Source of the DNA: Gammaproteobacteria bacterium UBA7449
Lineage (GTDB): Bacteria; Pseudomonadota; Gammaproteobacteria; Pseudomonadales; Pseudohongiellaceae
Length of the DNA: 54,118 nt
Assembly (NCBI GenBank): GCA_002477465.1
Contig: DLPV01000064.1
Location: forward strand, 4,354-58,471
Reading direction: 5' to 3'
Shown: positions 34,342-42,374 of the stretch, piece by piece
Numbering within the stretch: position 1 is the first letter of the stretch
How the letters are laid out: each line of letters starts with the position of its first letter
Notes under the pieces: model-generated
Told to the model about the DNA's origin: nothing
Database searches by the model: none
Seen by the model: the letters and a program-made list of their open reading frames with translations, nothing else
Program-made: the position numbers and the translations under genes

Positions 34342-34896
34342 ATGATTTCAGGGGCAATACGCATTCCAGTCCAGGTTAGGGTCTTTTCAATCACAGTCTT
34401 CAGCGTGCTGCTGGCCGCCTGTGCCAGCACCCCAGCGTTTGATCTTGAAGCCGTTCAGGCCGCTGAGATTACGAATCTGCGCGCCCCTGAGGGCGGAATC
34501 CTCTCAAGTGGTCAGCCCACGGCAGCGCAACTGGGCGTTGCCGCTCGCTCTGGCGTGCGCCATGTGATCAATCTGCGCACGGCGGGGGAAGAGGTGGCTT
34601 TCAATGAGAGTGAAGTCGTGGATTCACTGGGGATGGAGTACCACTCAATTCCCGTGGCAGGAGGCGCCGGCATTAATGCCGACAATGCCCAGGCCCTTGC
34701 AGACATCCTGGCGGACCTGAATGGTGAGCCAGTCCTTATTCACTGCGCCACGGGTAATCGGGTAGGTGGTTTGATGGCTTTGTCATCCTTCGCGGATGGC
34801 GCCAGCGTTGATTCTGCCATCGCGGAAGGCGCGCGTTGGGGTATGACTTCAGAGCGACTGCAGGCAATCGTGCGGGAAAACCTATCGGACAATTAA
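34342..34896 (+). CDS. Tyrosine-phosphatase-like lipoprotein with short CATGNR loop
   Basis: About 184 residues: signal with LLAAC lipobox (VFSVLLAACAST), then a PTP/DUF442-like fold: ITNLRAPEGGILSSGQPTAAQL, GVRHVINLRTAGEEV, YHSIPVAGGAGI and VLIHCATGNRVGGLMALS. The active-site loop is C-A-T-G-N-R, one residue shorter than the classical CX5R loop of tyrosine phosphatases and closer to rhodanese/BLH-type loops. I chose the ATG at 34342 with a good GGGAGAG site; the longer frame to 34282 lacks signal features. It should sit in the outer-membrane or periplasmic side. Catalysis (phosphatase or sulfurtransferase) is uncertain. Confidence 0.78.
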   Translation: MISGAIRIPVQVRVFSITVFSVLLAACASTPAFDLEAVQAAEITNLRAPEGGILSSGQPTAAQLGVAARSGVRHVINLRTAGEEVAFNESEVVDSLGMEYHSIPVAGGAGINADNAQALADILADLNGEPVLIHCATGNRVGGLMALSSFADGASVDSAIAEGARWGMTSERLQAIVRENLSDN

Positions 34897-35647
34897 TTCA
34901 GCGGGCCAGTCTAAATGCCGCTATCAGGTTTTATTGGTCTTACAATTTGTCTCACAAAAGCAGAGCAAAGCTAGATCACAATCCATGCACGATTCAATAG
35001 CAATAGTTTGGATTCGAAGACCCACACAATAGCGCTAACAAAAGCGAGGATGACCAGAATAAATACGCCTTCGAAATTATCGATGAGGTACTGTTTTAGA
35101 GATTCCATATTTTTTGCCTGAGATCCTCAAGTGAAGCGCAAGGCTTCCTACCCTATGTGGCGTAGTTCTGCATTATAGCGATGGGTAATTCGTTATAAAT
35201 ATCTAACCCGGGTAAAAGTGCGGTTTATTTATCTTCTTATCCGATCCGGAGGGAAATTTTGAATCGATCTAATCACTTTTGAATTCCCTGAACAACAGCT
35301 ATTACGCAGCTTACAGACGAATGTGATCGGCTTCGCAATCCTGGCCAGGAGCCTTGACGCCTGCGTCGAAACGCCTGATTGTGGCCAATAAGTTTCAGCA
35401 TTAGCCGTCTGCGCAGGCAATAGTCAAAAATTGGCATTCACGCTGCGACTGGCGGCAGCGATCTGGCTAATCTCGCCGCCAGCAGGGCAGGATTTTTTGA
35501 CCCAGGACGTATGATGATCAAAATGCCAATGTGGACTCTCTTGAACCATTAGATCGCCAGGACCCACTCCATCCAACGAATTCTGAGGGCGACTTGTCGC
35601 TTGCATCTTCCAAACTGGGGAATTTCCTCTACCATTTACCCTACAAC
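34897..35647. other. 750-bp region with one small gene and no other recognised content
   Basis: Between the phosphatase-like gene and the regulator operator. A 45-residue membrane microprotein gene lies on the minus strand at 34971-35108. The remaining 35109-35647 holds no convincing reading frame on either strand; it may be a degraded gene or a long regulatory region. A GGAGGG at about 35250 is not followed by a usable start. Confidence 0.5.
34971..35108 (-). CDS. Small membrane protein, 45 residues
   Basis: An ATG at 35108 opens 45 codons ending in TAG. The product has a polar N-terminus (M-E-S-L-K-Q-Y-L-I-D-N-F-E-G), one hydrophobic segment (VFILVILAFVSAIVWVF), a charged turn and a hydrophobic C-terminus with LLLL, Trp and Val-Ile. 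An AGG lies about 9 bases upstream of the ATG. Composition is strongly membrane-protein-like, and the frame has no alternative explanation on either strand. I recognise no family. Small size makes this a candidate rather than a certainty. Confidence 0.5.
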   Translation of the reverse strand: MESLKQYLIDNFEGVFILVILAFVSAIVWVFESKLLLLNRAWIVI

Positions 35648-35664
35648 TTTTGGTCTGACCAAAA
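35648..35664. promoter_or_regulatory. FadR/PdhR-type operator palindrome
   Basis: TTTTGGTCTGACCAAAA, a perfect palindrome with 8-base arms around one T, 22 bp upstream of the regulator ATG at 35686. It carries the TGGTnnnACCA core bound by FadR-subfamily GntR proteins such as FadR, PdhR and LldR. Autoregulation of the adjacent gene is the natural reading. Confidence 0.75.
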
Positions 35665-35685
35665 TTCCGCAGATAATTCCCGAAA

Positions 35686-36411
35686 ATGTCTACAAACAGC
35701 ACTCTCAGTAATGAGATCGCGGAGCTTGTGCGCGGCGAGATTCTTGATCAGAGATACCGTGAAGGTGAGCGTTTGCCTTCAGAGCGGGACCTAGCTGTGC
35801 GCTTCAAAGCCAGTCGTGGTGCGGTGCGTGAGGCATTGTCGCAGTTGGAACAGATCGGCTTGATTGATATTCAGCCGGGTGGTGCCAGGGTGCAGCCCCT
35901 GCAGTCTGCCAGCATCGCGGTGTTAGGTCCGCTGATGGCCAGGGGTGAATCGCCTGACCCTGTGCTGGTGCAACAATTTCTCCAGACATTTGGCGCTCTG
36001 GCGGCCCTGTCTGCGCGGGTAGCGGTGCAATCTGCGAATCAGGGATAAATGAACCGCAAGCGTGAATTAGTCGTAGATTTGAGCAAGCTGACGAAAGACT
36101 TTCAGGCAATGGCACAGAAGCGGCACGAACTACTGGAATTGCTCACCGAGGTTTCGGACAACCTGGTAGTGCAGCTTATCGGCAATGACCTGAAAGCACA
36201 GTCTGTAGAACAGATGATGAGCCTCGATGTCCAACCACAAATCAAAAAACCTGTGCTGGATGAGTTGCTAGGCGCTTTCAAGTAGTGCCTGATGGATAAA
36301 GACGGCAGCCGGGCAGCGGAAGCCGAAACCCGTTACTGCGATGCCCTGAGCACGGCAGTAACAGAGGCGATTACAGCAAGACAGGTCCTGTCAGCACGAC
36401 GGGCCGGTTAA
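35686..36411 (+). pseudogene. FadR-subfamily GntR regulator with two in-frame stops
   Basis: Read as one frame this is 241 codons, the normal FadR/PdhR length, interrupted by TAA (codon 121, 36046-36048) and TAG (codon 200, 36283-36285). Codons 1-120 give an intact winged helix-turn-helix (LPSERDLAVRFKASRGAVREALSQLEQIGLI, about residues 26-57) and the first ligand-domain helix (QFLQTFGALAALSARVAV). Codons 122-199 give FQAMAQKRHELLELLTEVSDN and LVVQLIGNDLKAQSVEQMM; codons 201-241 give DGSRAAEAETRYCDALSTA and a basic end. No indel is needed, and all pieces look like one FCD-type helical domain. If not read through, the product is a 120-residue DNA-binding domain without dimerisation/ligand part; the ATG at 36049 could start a separate 78-residue piece. 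The perfect operator upstream shows the system was recently functional. Confidence 0.82.
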
Positions 36412-36489
36412 CAAAAACATAATGTCGGATGATCTGTCGCAACAGCGCGGTTTAGCCGATAGGGAAATTAAGGATACAGGAGCTTTGAA

Positions 36490-37659
36490 ATGAAGCGAAT
36501 CGTTCTACCCATCGTCATCCTGGTGGGATGTCTTCTAGTCTCAAGTTATCTCATCCGCACTCCAACCACGGTGGAAGAAGCCGCTGTGGAAATCATTCCA
36601 GTCTCAGTGCGGGTCGCTGAAGTCAGCCTGGAGTCTGTGGATCTGGTGGTCGGTTCGCAAGGCAAAGTACAGGCTGCTCAAACAGTAAGCCTGTCCGCAG
36701 CAGTCGCCGGCCCAGTCCAGTGGATTTCGCCGAGCATGGAGTCAGGTGGCTATATCGAAGCAGGCGAGGTCCTGCTCAGACTTGACACTTCAGACTTCGA
36801 AACTGCCGTTGAGCGCAGTCGCGCCAATATGCAGCAGACTCTTGCAGAGGCAGAATTCGCAGATGCAGAGCTGGAGCGTCTGCAGGAGTTGGCGGAGCGC
36901 AGGTTGGCCAGCGACTCTCAACTGCAGGATGCCCAGCGTCGAACTGAAGTTAACCGGGCACGCCTGGCAGATGCAGAGGCCAGCTTCAAGCAGGCAGAGC
37001 TGGATCTTGATCGCACCGAACTGCGGGCCCCTTTTAATGCCATCATTCAATCCCGTGACGTGGAGTTGGGCCAGTATGTAAATCGTGCCCAATCCGTTGC
37101 CGTCCTGTTCGGCGCTGATGAAGTTGAGGTGCGGGTGCCACTGGCAATGCGTCAGCTTGGATTCCTGGATGTCCCCCTGGGCCAGCGCGGCGAAATCCCG
37201 GAGCAAGATGCGCCAGAGGTGGCACTTACCGGGACCTATGGTGGTCAGCAATACCAGTGGCGGGGCAAACTGGTTCGCATAGAGGCCTCGATCGACCCGA
37301 ACAGCAATACAGTGCAGACCATCATTCGAGTCCCGCAGCCAAGCGCCAGCGATCAGTGGGCGATGCAGCAGCATAAGGCAATTCCTTTGCCAATTGGCCT
37401 TTATGTCGAGGCCGACATCACAGGCAAAACCGTCGATGACATTATCGCCCTGCCACGCTCTGTGATTCGTAATAATAATCAGGTGCTGGTTGTAGACGCA
37501 GAGAACAAGATGTATTTCCGGGAAGTTGAGATTTTTCGCCTGGAAGAGCAGAAAGTGCTGATCAGCGGCGGCATTCTTCCCGGAGAACGTATTTGCATAT
37601 CTCCAATTCAAGCGGTAGTGGACGGCATGGCCGTGCAGCCAGTGGTCGAAGTGATTTAG
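36490..37659 (+). CDS. RND efflux periplasmic adaptor (membrane fusion protein)
   Basis: A 389-residue HlyD/AcrA-family protein with an N-terminal membrane anchor (LPIVILVGCLLVSSYLI). The order is typical: lipoyl half-motif (VGSQGKVQAAQTVSLSAAVAGPV), a helical hairpin (TLAEAEFADAELERLQELAERR ... RLADAEASFKQAELDLDRTELRAPF), the second lipoyl half (APFNAIIQSRDVELGQYV) and a beta-barrel/membrane-proximal part. A good AGGAG site precedes the ATG. It is the first gene of a two-gene efflux operon; the permease starts 70 bp later. It links the inner-membrane pump to an outer-membrane channel, which is not encoded nearby. The relation to the broken upstream regulator is positional only. Confidence 0.92.
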   Translation: MKRIVLPIVILVGCLLVSSYLIRTPTTVEEAAVEIIPVSVRVAEVSLESVDLVVGSQGKVQAAQTVSLSAAVAGPVQWISPSMESGGYIEAGEVLLRLDTSDFETAVERSRANMQQTLAEAEFADAELERLQELAERRLASDSQLQDAQRRTEVNRARLADAEASFKQAELDLDRTELRAPFNAIIQSRDVELGQYVNRAQSVAVLFGADEVEVRVPLAMRQLGFLDVPLGQRGEIPEQDAPEVALTGTYGGQQYQWRGKLVRIEASIDPNSNTVQTIIRVPQPSASDQWAMQQHKAIPLPIGLYVEADITGKTVDDIIALPRSVIRNNNQVLVVDAENKMYFREVEIFRLEEQKVLISGGILPGERICISPIQAVVDGMAVQPVVEVI

Positions 37660-37729
37660 GGCCCCCTGCGCGCGCTGCTTTGAACAGCAACATAATTTTT
37701 CCCGGAATTAGTTCGGCAAGAGGTCAATC

Positions 37730-40700
37730 GTGAGAACTCCCATTACCTGGTTTGTTAAGAATCCTGTCGCAAGTAATTTGCTCATGTGGATTTTCCTTGT
37801 CGGTGGATTTATCGCCTATTTGAATTTGAACCAGGAAGAATTTCCTGATATCGATTTTGGCGTCATTCAAGTCAGTGTGCCTTACCTGGGTGCTACCCCT
37901 GAGGAATCAGAAACGGGCGTATGTCTGCGCCTGGAAGAGGCACTCGAAGGTATTGAAAACATCGATACGTTGACTTCGACCGCGCGTGAAGGCGGTTGCG
38001 ACTCCACGGTGCAACTGGCGAACGGCGCCGATCTCAATCGCGTTCTCAACGATGTAAAAGGCAACGTGGACGGGATTACGACCTTTCCCACCGAGACTGA
38101 AAAACCAATCTACCGTGCCTTTAGCAGCACCGGTAATGTAATGACTCTCGCCTTGTCGTCGGACACTAACGACCTAAGCCTGAAGACCGTGGCCGAAGAC
38201 ATTCGCGACGATCTGCTGGATTTGGACGAGGTATCACAGGTCAACATCGAGTACATTCGGCCCCTTGAGATTGCAATCGAGGTATCTGAATTCACCCTGC
38301 GCCAATATGGCCTGACTCTCGACCAGATTTCCCGCGCTATTTCCCGTGCTTCGCTGGATTTACCGGGCGGCACTATTCGCAGCGAATCCGGTGAAATCTT
38401 GCTCAGGACCAAGGGGCAGGTATATCAAGGTTCTGAATATGAAGATATTGTCGTGGCGTCGTATCCAGATGGCACGCAGCTGCGATTGGGTGAGATTGCT
38501 ACGGTAAGAGACGATTTCGCAGAGGGCTATCTTGACGCCCGCCTGAATGGCGTAAATTCCGCCATCATCGATGTCATGCGGGTCGGCGACGAAGATATTG
38601 TGACCTCGGCGCAGCAGGTAAAAGGCTTCATGGCATCCACGGAGTTTAACTTGCCGGAAGGTATGACCCTGGAAGTTGTTACGGATTCTTCACTGAGCAC
38701 CCAGACTCGTATCGCGACGGTAGCGAAAAATGCCTACACCGGTCTCATGCTGGTTCTGATAATCCTGGCTTTCTTCCTGCGCTTCAAGATTGCCATCTGG
38801 GTCGCCGCCGGCATTCCTATAGCAATTCTTGGCGCTTTGATTGTTTTCCCTTCGATCGGACTGACCATCAGCTCACTGACCGTGATGGGTTTTATTCTGG
38901 TGCTTGGCATCGTGGTGGATGATGCCATTGTGGTAGGAGAGCGTATTCACGCTTTCGAACAGAAGGGGCTGAGTAAGGACGAGGCGGCTATTGAAGGCAC
39001 GGTGGAAGTCTCCGTACCAGTTATCTTCGGTGTACTAACGACTATCGCAGCATTTCTGCCCTTGCTGCTGCAAACAGGGGGCTTTGCAGCCTTCTCACAG
39101 GTGATCGGCGGCACCGTGGTTTTCTGCTTGATTGCCAGCCTGCTGGAATCACAGTTAATTCTTCCCGGACATATCGCCCACCGCAAGACCGAGGGCTATT
39201 TCCTCGAAGGCAGCCGTATTGTTGTGGCATGGCAGAAGTTCCAGGGCAAGATTGCCTACGCCATGGAGTACTTCGCGGAGCATGGATATCGTCGCGGGCT
39301 GCGCAAGGTCCTGAAGTACCGCTATGCTGCCTGGGCACTTGCCACCGGCGTGATCATGGTGGTTATGGCGCTGGTAATCAGTGGGCGCGTAATTTTTCAA
39401 TTCATGCCCTCGATTGAGGGTGACACAGTCTACGGTCAGGTACGTATGCCGGCCGGCGTTCCCGCCTATCTCTCTGAACAGGCCGCGGAGCTGATTGAAG
39501 AGAAGGCGCTGGAGCTTAAGGCCGAACTTGACCAGGAGCTTGTGTCGCTGAAGGCGGCAGGCGCCGCTCCGGCGGAAACTGACACTGTTGTGGACAGCGT
39601 GCTGACAATTATTGGGGGTACCGCACCACGCGGTGGCCCAGGCGGTGGGGAGCGCAGTGCAGGCAGCAGTGAAGTCGCCGAAGTTGTGATGTACCTGACA
39701 CCTTTTTATGAAAGAGGTCAAATCAGCTCTGCCGAAATTCGCGATCGCTGGCGACAGAAAGTCGGCAGCATTGCCGACGCGCTCGAGCTCAGCTTTGTTT
39801 CCGATGCCTTCTCTGCCGGAGATGCGATTAATTTTCGCCTCGAGGGCCGCGACGAGGACAATCTGAAGATTGCGTCCACTCAGCTGCGTGAAGAGCTCAT
39901 GCGCTACCCTGGGGTATTCGATGTTTCCGACTCTTTCCGGGCCGGTAAACAGGAAGTACAGATACAGATTCTCGATCGCGGTAAAACCCTGGGTCTAACC
40001 CTGAACGATATTGCCACCCAGGTACGCCAGGCATTTTACGGCGCAGAATCCCAGCGTATCCAGCGCGGCAGTGACGATATTCGTGTCATGGTGAGATACC
40101 CGGAAGAAGAACGCTCCTCTCTCGGCAACCTGGAAGACCTGTTAATCAGGACGCCATCAGGATCTGAGGTGCCGTTCCTTAGCGTGGCCGACTATTCCCT
40201 CGGCAACAGCTACTCCAGTATCAACCGCCAGGACGGCCGCCGGGTGATCACAGTGCGTGGTGACGTTGACCGAACCGTGGTGAAGCCGGAAGAGATTCGG
40301 CGCGATATAATTGCGAAGTATCGGGCGCAATGGGATCGCGATCTGAATGTGGATATGGTAATCGGTGGTGAAGGTGAGCGCCAGATAGAGTCATTGTCGG
40401 AGCTGTTAACCTTATTCCCGATGGCAATGCTAATCATGTTTGCGCTGCTGGCGATTCCACTGAAGTCTTATATGCAACCGCTCGTGATCATGAGTGTCAT
40501 TCCGTTCGGCGCCATAGGTGCCATCTTCGGCCACTTCATAATGGGTGCCGATCTGGTGTTCTTCTCGATCCTCGGCATTATTGCCCTAAGTGGTGTGGTC
40601 GTTAACGCCAGCCTGGTGCTGGTGGTTACTGTGAATCGCCTGCGGGATCAGGGAGTAGGGATGGTGGAGGCGGTCTCCAAGGCTGGGGCACTGCGATTCC

Positions 40701-40939
40701 GGCCGATTATCCTGACTTCAATCACCACGTTTATTGGTCTGGTGCCCCTGATGGCGACGGCCAATCCGGCAACTTTCTTTATCATTCCCATGGCAATCTC
40801 ACTGGCATTCGGCGTTCTGTTTGCCACAGTTATCACGCTATTTTTGGTGCCCTGTCTCTACCTTATTTTGCATGACTTCTCAGGTCATACCGACAGCAAG
40901 GAAGAGCGCGCACTGGCATATCAACACCAGTTCAACTAG
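37730..40939 (+). CDS. RND family efflux permease
   Basis: A 1069-residue AcrB/MexF-type inner-membrane pump of the resistance-nodulation-division family, with two sets of six membrane segments. It starts with GTG and the usual TWFVKNPVASNLLMWIFLVGGF first segment. Typical motifs are EEFPDIDFGVIQVSVPYLGATPEE, GIVVDDAIVVGERIH in TM4 (the proton-relay Asp pair) and GVVVNASLVLVVTVNRLRDQG with FRPIILTSITTFIGLVPL near the end. The periplasmic Gly-rich loop around residue 630 (APRGGPGGGERSAG) is variable. Substrates may be drugs, solvents or metals; the D-D pair argues for proton-driven efflux. It is co-transcribed with the adaptor. Confidence 0.94.
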   Translation: MRTPITWFVKNPVASNLLMWIFLVGGFIAYLNLNQEEFPDIDFGVIQVSVPYLGATPEESETGVCLRLEEALEGIENIDTLTSTAREGGCDSTVQLANGADLNRVLNDVKGNVDGITTFPTETEKPIYRAFSSTGNVMTLALSSDTNDLSLKTVAEDIRDDLLDLDEVSQVNIEYIRPLEIAIEVSEFTLRQYGLTLDQISRAISRASLDLPGGTIRSESGEILLRTKGQVYQGSEYEDIVVASYPDGTQLRLGEIATVRDDFAEGYLDARLNGVNSAIIDVMRVGDEDIVTSAQQVKGFMASTEFNLPEGMTLEVVTDSSLSTQTRIATVAKNAYTGLMLVLIILAFFLRFKIAIWVAAGIPIAILGALIVFPSIGLTISSLTVMGFILVLGIVVDDAIVVGERIHAFEQKGLSKDEAAIEGTVEVSVPVIFGVLTTIAAFLPLLLQTGGFAAFSQVIGGTVVFCLIASLLESQLILPGHIAHRKTEGYFLEGSRIVVAWQKFQGKIAYAMEYFAEHGYRRGLRKVLKYRYAAWALATGVIMVVMALVISGRVIFQFMPSIEGDTVYGQVRMPAGVPAYLSEQAAELIEEKALELKAELDQELVSLKAAGAAPAETDTVVDSVLTIIGGTAPRGGPGGGERSAGSSEVAEVVMYLTPFYERGQISSAEIRDRWRQKVGSIADALELSFVSDAFSAGDAINFRLEGRDEDNLKIASTQLREELMRYPGVFDVSDSFRAGKQEVQIQILDRGKTLGLTLNDIATQVRQAFYGAESQRIQRGSDDIRVMVRYPEEERSSLGNLEDLLIRTPSGSEVPFLSVADYSLGNSYSSINRQDGRRVITVRGDVDRTVVKPEEIRRDIIAKYRAQWDRDLNVDMVIGGEGERQIESLSELLTLFPMAMLIMFALLAIPLKSYMQPLVIMSVIPFGAIGAIFGHFIMGADLVFFSILGIIALSGVVVNASLVLVVTVNRLRDQGVGMVEAVSKAGALRFRPIILTSITTFIGLVPLMATANPATFFIIPMAISLAFGVLFATVITLFLVPCLYLILHDFSGHTDSKEERALAYQHQFN

Positions 40940-40978
40940 TCTATCGGCTTCCCAATAGGGAAGCCGAGTTTCAACTAG
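40931..40978. repeat. Hairpin flanked by 9-bp direct repeats after the RND gene
   Basis: TTCAACTAG occurs at 40931-40939 (its last three bases are the RND stop codon) and again at 40970-40978. Between them TCGGCTTCCC and GGGAAGCCGA form a 10-bp perfect stem over an AATA loop (40944-40967). No T-run follows, so it may be a weak terminator, an mRNA-stabilising hairpin, or a small palindromic element with a target-site duplication. Confidence 0.5.
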
Positions 40979-40997
40979 CTGGAGTTTTTTGCCGATC

Positions 40998-42293
40998 ATG
41001 AGCAGGTTTATTCTGGGCGCGTTCAGCGTCTTTATTTCCGCCGCGTTATTCGCACAAGTCAACCGCATCGATACCGTTCGCGGTGATGCCCCTGAGTTAG
41101 CCCGGTTTGGGGGTTATGATATTGGCGTGCGCGCGCTGCAGTTGGTAGACCCCGGTCGAATTGACGTGATCAATACGCCACGCGGCGGAGACAACGTCAT
41201 CTACGATCGACCGCTAAACGTGGAAATCTGGTATCCAGCCAATTTGAACGGACAGGTCCCCGGCGGCACCTACCAGGCCATCACTCGCAACCCGGAAATT
41301 ACCGCCATCCTGTCAGGGCGCGCCGTTCGCGATGCCGAACCCAACCCAGCCGATGGTCCTTACCCCCTTGTTATCATCTCCCACGGTCACCCGGGCAACC
41401 GTTTTCTCATGAGCCACTCTGCAGAGAGTCTCGCCAGCAAGGGCTATGTGGTTGCCTCGATTGACCACACCGATAGCACCTACGAAAGTGAGCAAAACTT
41501 CTTTTCGACGCTCTATAACCGACCCTTGGATCAACGCTTCGTGCTGGCAGGTCTGGCGGAAATGGAAGGATCAGATCCAGTCTTCGGTGACATGATCAAT
41601 GCGGACAACACCGGCATCATTGGCTATTCCATGGGCGGCTATGGGCTGGTGAATAATCTCGGTGGTGCCTACAGCACAGACATGATTGGCTCATTCATGG
41701 CGCCTCCCAATGAGCTGCTGGCCGAGCACACTGAGAATAACCCCGACTACCGTGACAACCTGGATTCTCGTATCAAGGCAGGTGTTGCTGTTGGACCCTG
41801 GGGTATGAACAATGGACTGTGGCGGGTTGAAGACCTGGCCGGCATTACTGTGTCAACGCTCTACATCGCCGGCAGCGCCGATGGTGTATCGGGTTATGAA
41901 AATGGCACTCGAGCAATCTTTGAGGCGGCAGTGAACAGCGATCGTCACTTGCTAACCTTCAAGAATGCCGGGCACAACGCCGGTGCACCCATTCCCTTGC
42001 CGGTTGAAGTGCTAAACAGCGAAGGACAGATTGGTGTTAGCCACTATACCGATCCGGTGTGGGATAACGTGCGCATGAATAACATCATGGATCATTTTGT
42101 TACTGCCTATTTCGACTACCACCTGAAAAGTGAAGACCTCATGCTGACTTATTTCGACCTGATCCCAGATGGCGCGGATGGTGTGTATTCGGTGCGTGAC
42201 GGTCAGCAGTCTGAGGATCACACCTACTGGCGCGGATTCTCGTCAGGCGGCGCGGTGGGTCTGATGATGGAGCACCTGGCGCCTGGCGAATAG
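40998..42293 (+). CDS. Secreted alpha/beta hydrolase
   Basis: About 431 residues with a signal peptide (FILGAFSVFISAALFA-Q). The fold is alpha/beta hydrolase, platelet-activating-factor-acetylhydrolase/chlorophyllase-like: VIISHGHPGNRFLMSHSAESLASKGYVV (oxyanion region), NTGIIGYSMGGYGLVN with the GYSMG nucleophile, VSTLYIAGSADGVSGYENGTR (likely Asp) and FKNAGHNAGAP (His). Together these form a Ser-Asp-His triad. I chose the ATG at 40998; a TTG at 40989 sits closer to the GGAG site and is possible. Substrate unknown. It starts the same-strand row with the hydroxyacid dehydrogenase and methyltransferase genes. Confidence 0.88.
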   Translation: MSRFILGAFSVFISAALFAQVNRIDTVRGDAPELARFGGYDIGVRALQLVDPGRIDVINTPRGGDNVIYDRPLNVEIWYPANLNGQVPGGTYQAITRNPEITAILSGRAVRDAEPNPADGPYPLVIISHGHPGNRFLMSHSAESLASKGYVVASIDHTDSTYESEQNFFSTLYNRPLDQRFVLAGLAEMEGSDPVFGDMINADNTGIIGYSMGGYGLVNNLGGAYSTDMIGSFMAPPNELLAEHTENNPDYRDNLDSRIKAGVAVGPWGMNNGLWRVEDLAGITVSTLYIAGSADGVSGYENGTRAIFEAAVNSDRHLLTFKNAGHNAGAPIPLPVEVLNSEGQIGVSHYTDPVWDNVRMNNIMDHFVTAYFDYHLKSEDLMLTYFDLIPDGADGVYSVRDGQQSEDHTYWRGFSSGGAVGLMMEHLAPGE

Positions 42294-42374
42294 CCCGGAC
42301 GGGATTTCGCCAAGCTTTAACGGCAAGCATGGCTCTGAATGCGGACCACTCTGATAAACGAATAAGCCAAACCA

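Noticed and set aside
35229..35420. A 63-codon minus-strand frame in the gap before the regulator
   Set aside because: No ribosome-binding site, no hydrophobic or family signature, and neighbouring overlapping frames of similar length exist, so it looks random.
36049..36285. A separate 78-residue gene starting directly after the first stop of the regulator
   Set aside because: It shares the regulator's frame, has no ribosome-binding site of its own and reads as the missing middle of the FCD-type domain.
36790..37611. A 273-codon open frame on the minus strand opposite the RND adaptor gene
   Set aside because: It overlaps a well-supported adaptor gene completely, lacks any recognisable motif and looks like a codon-bias shadow of the real gene.
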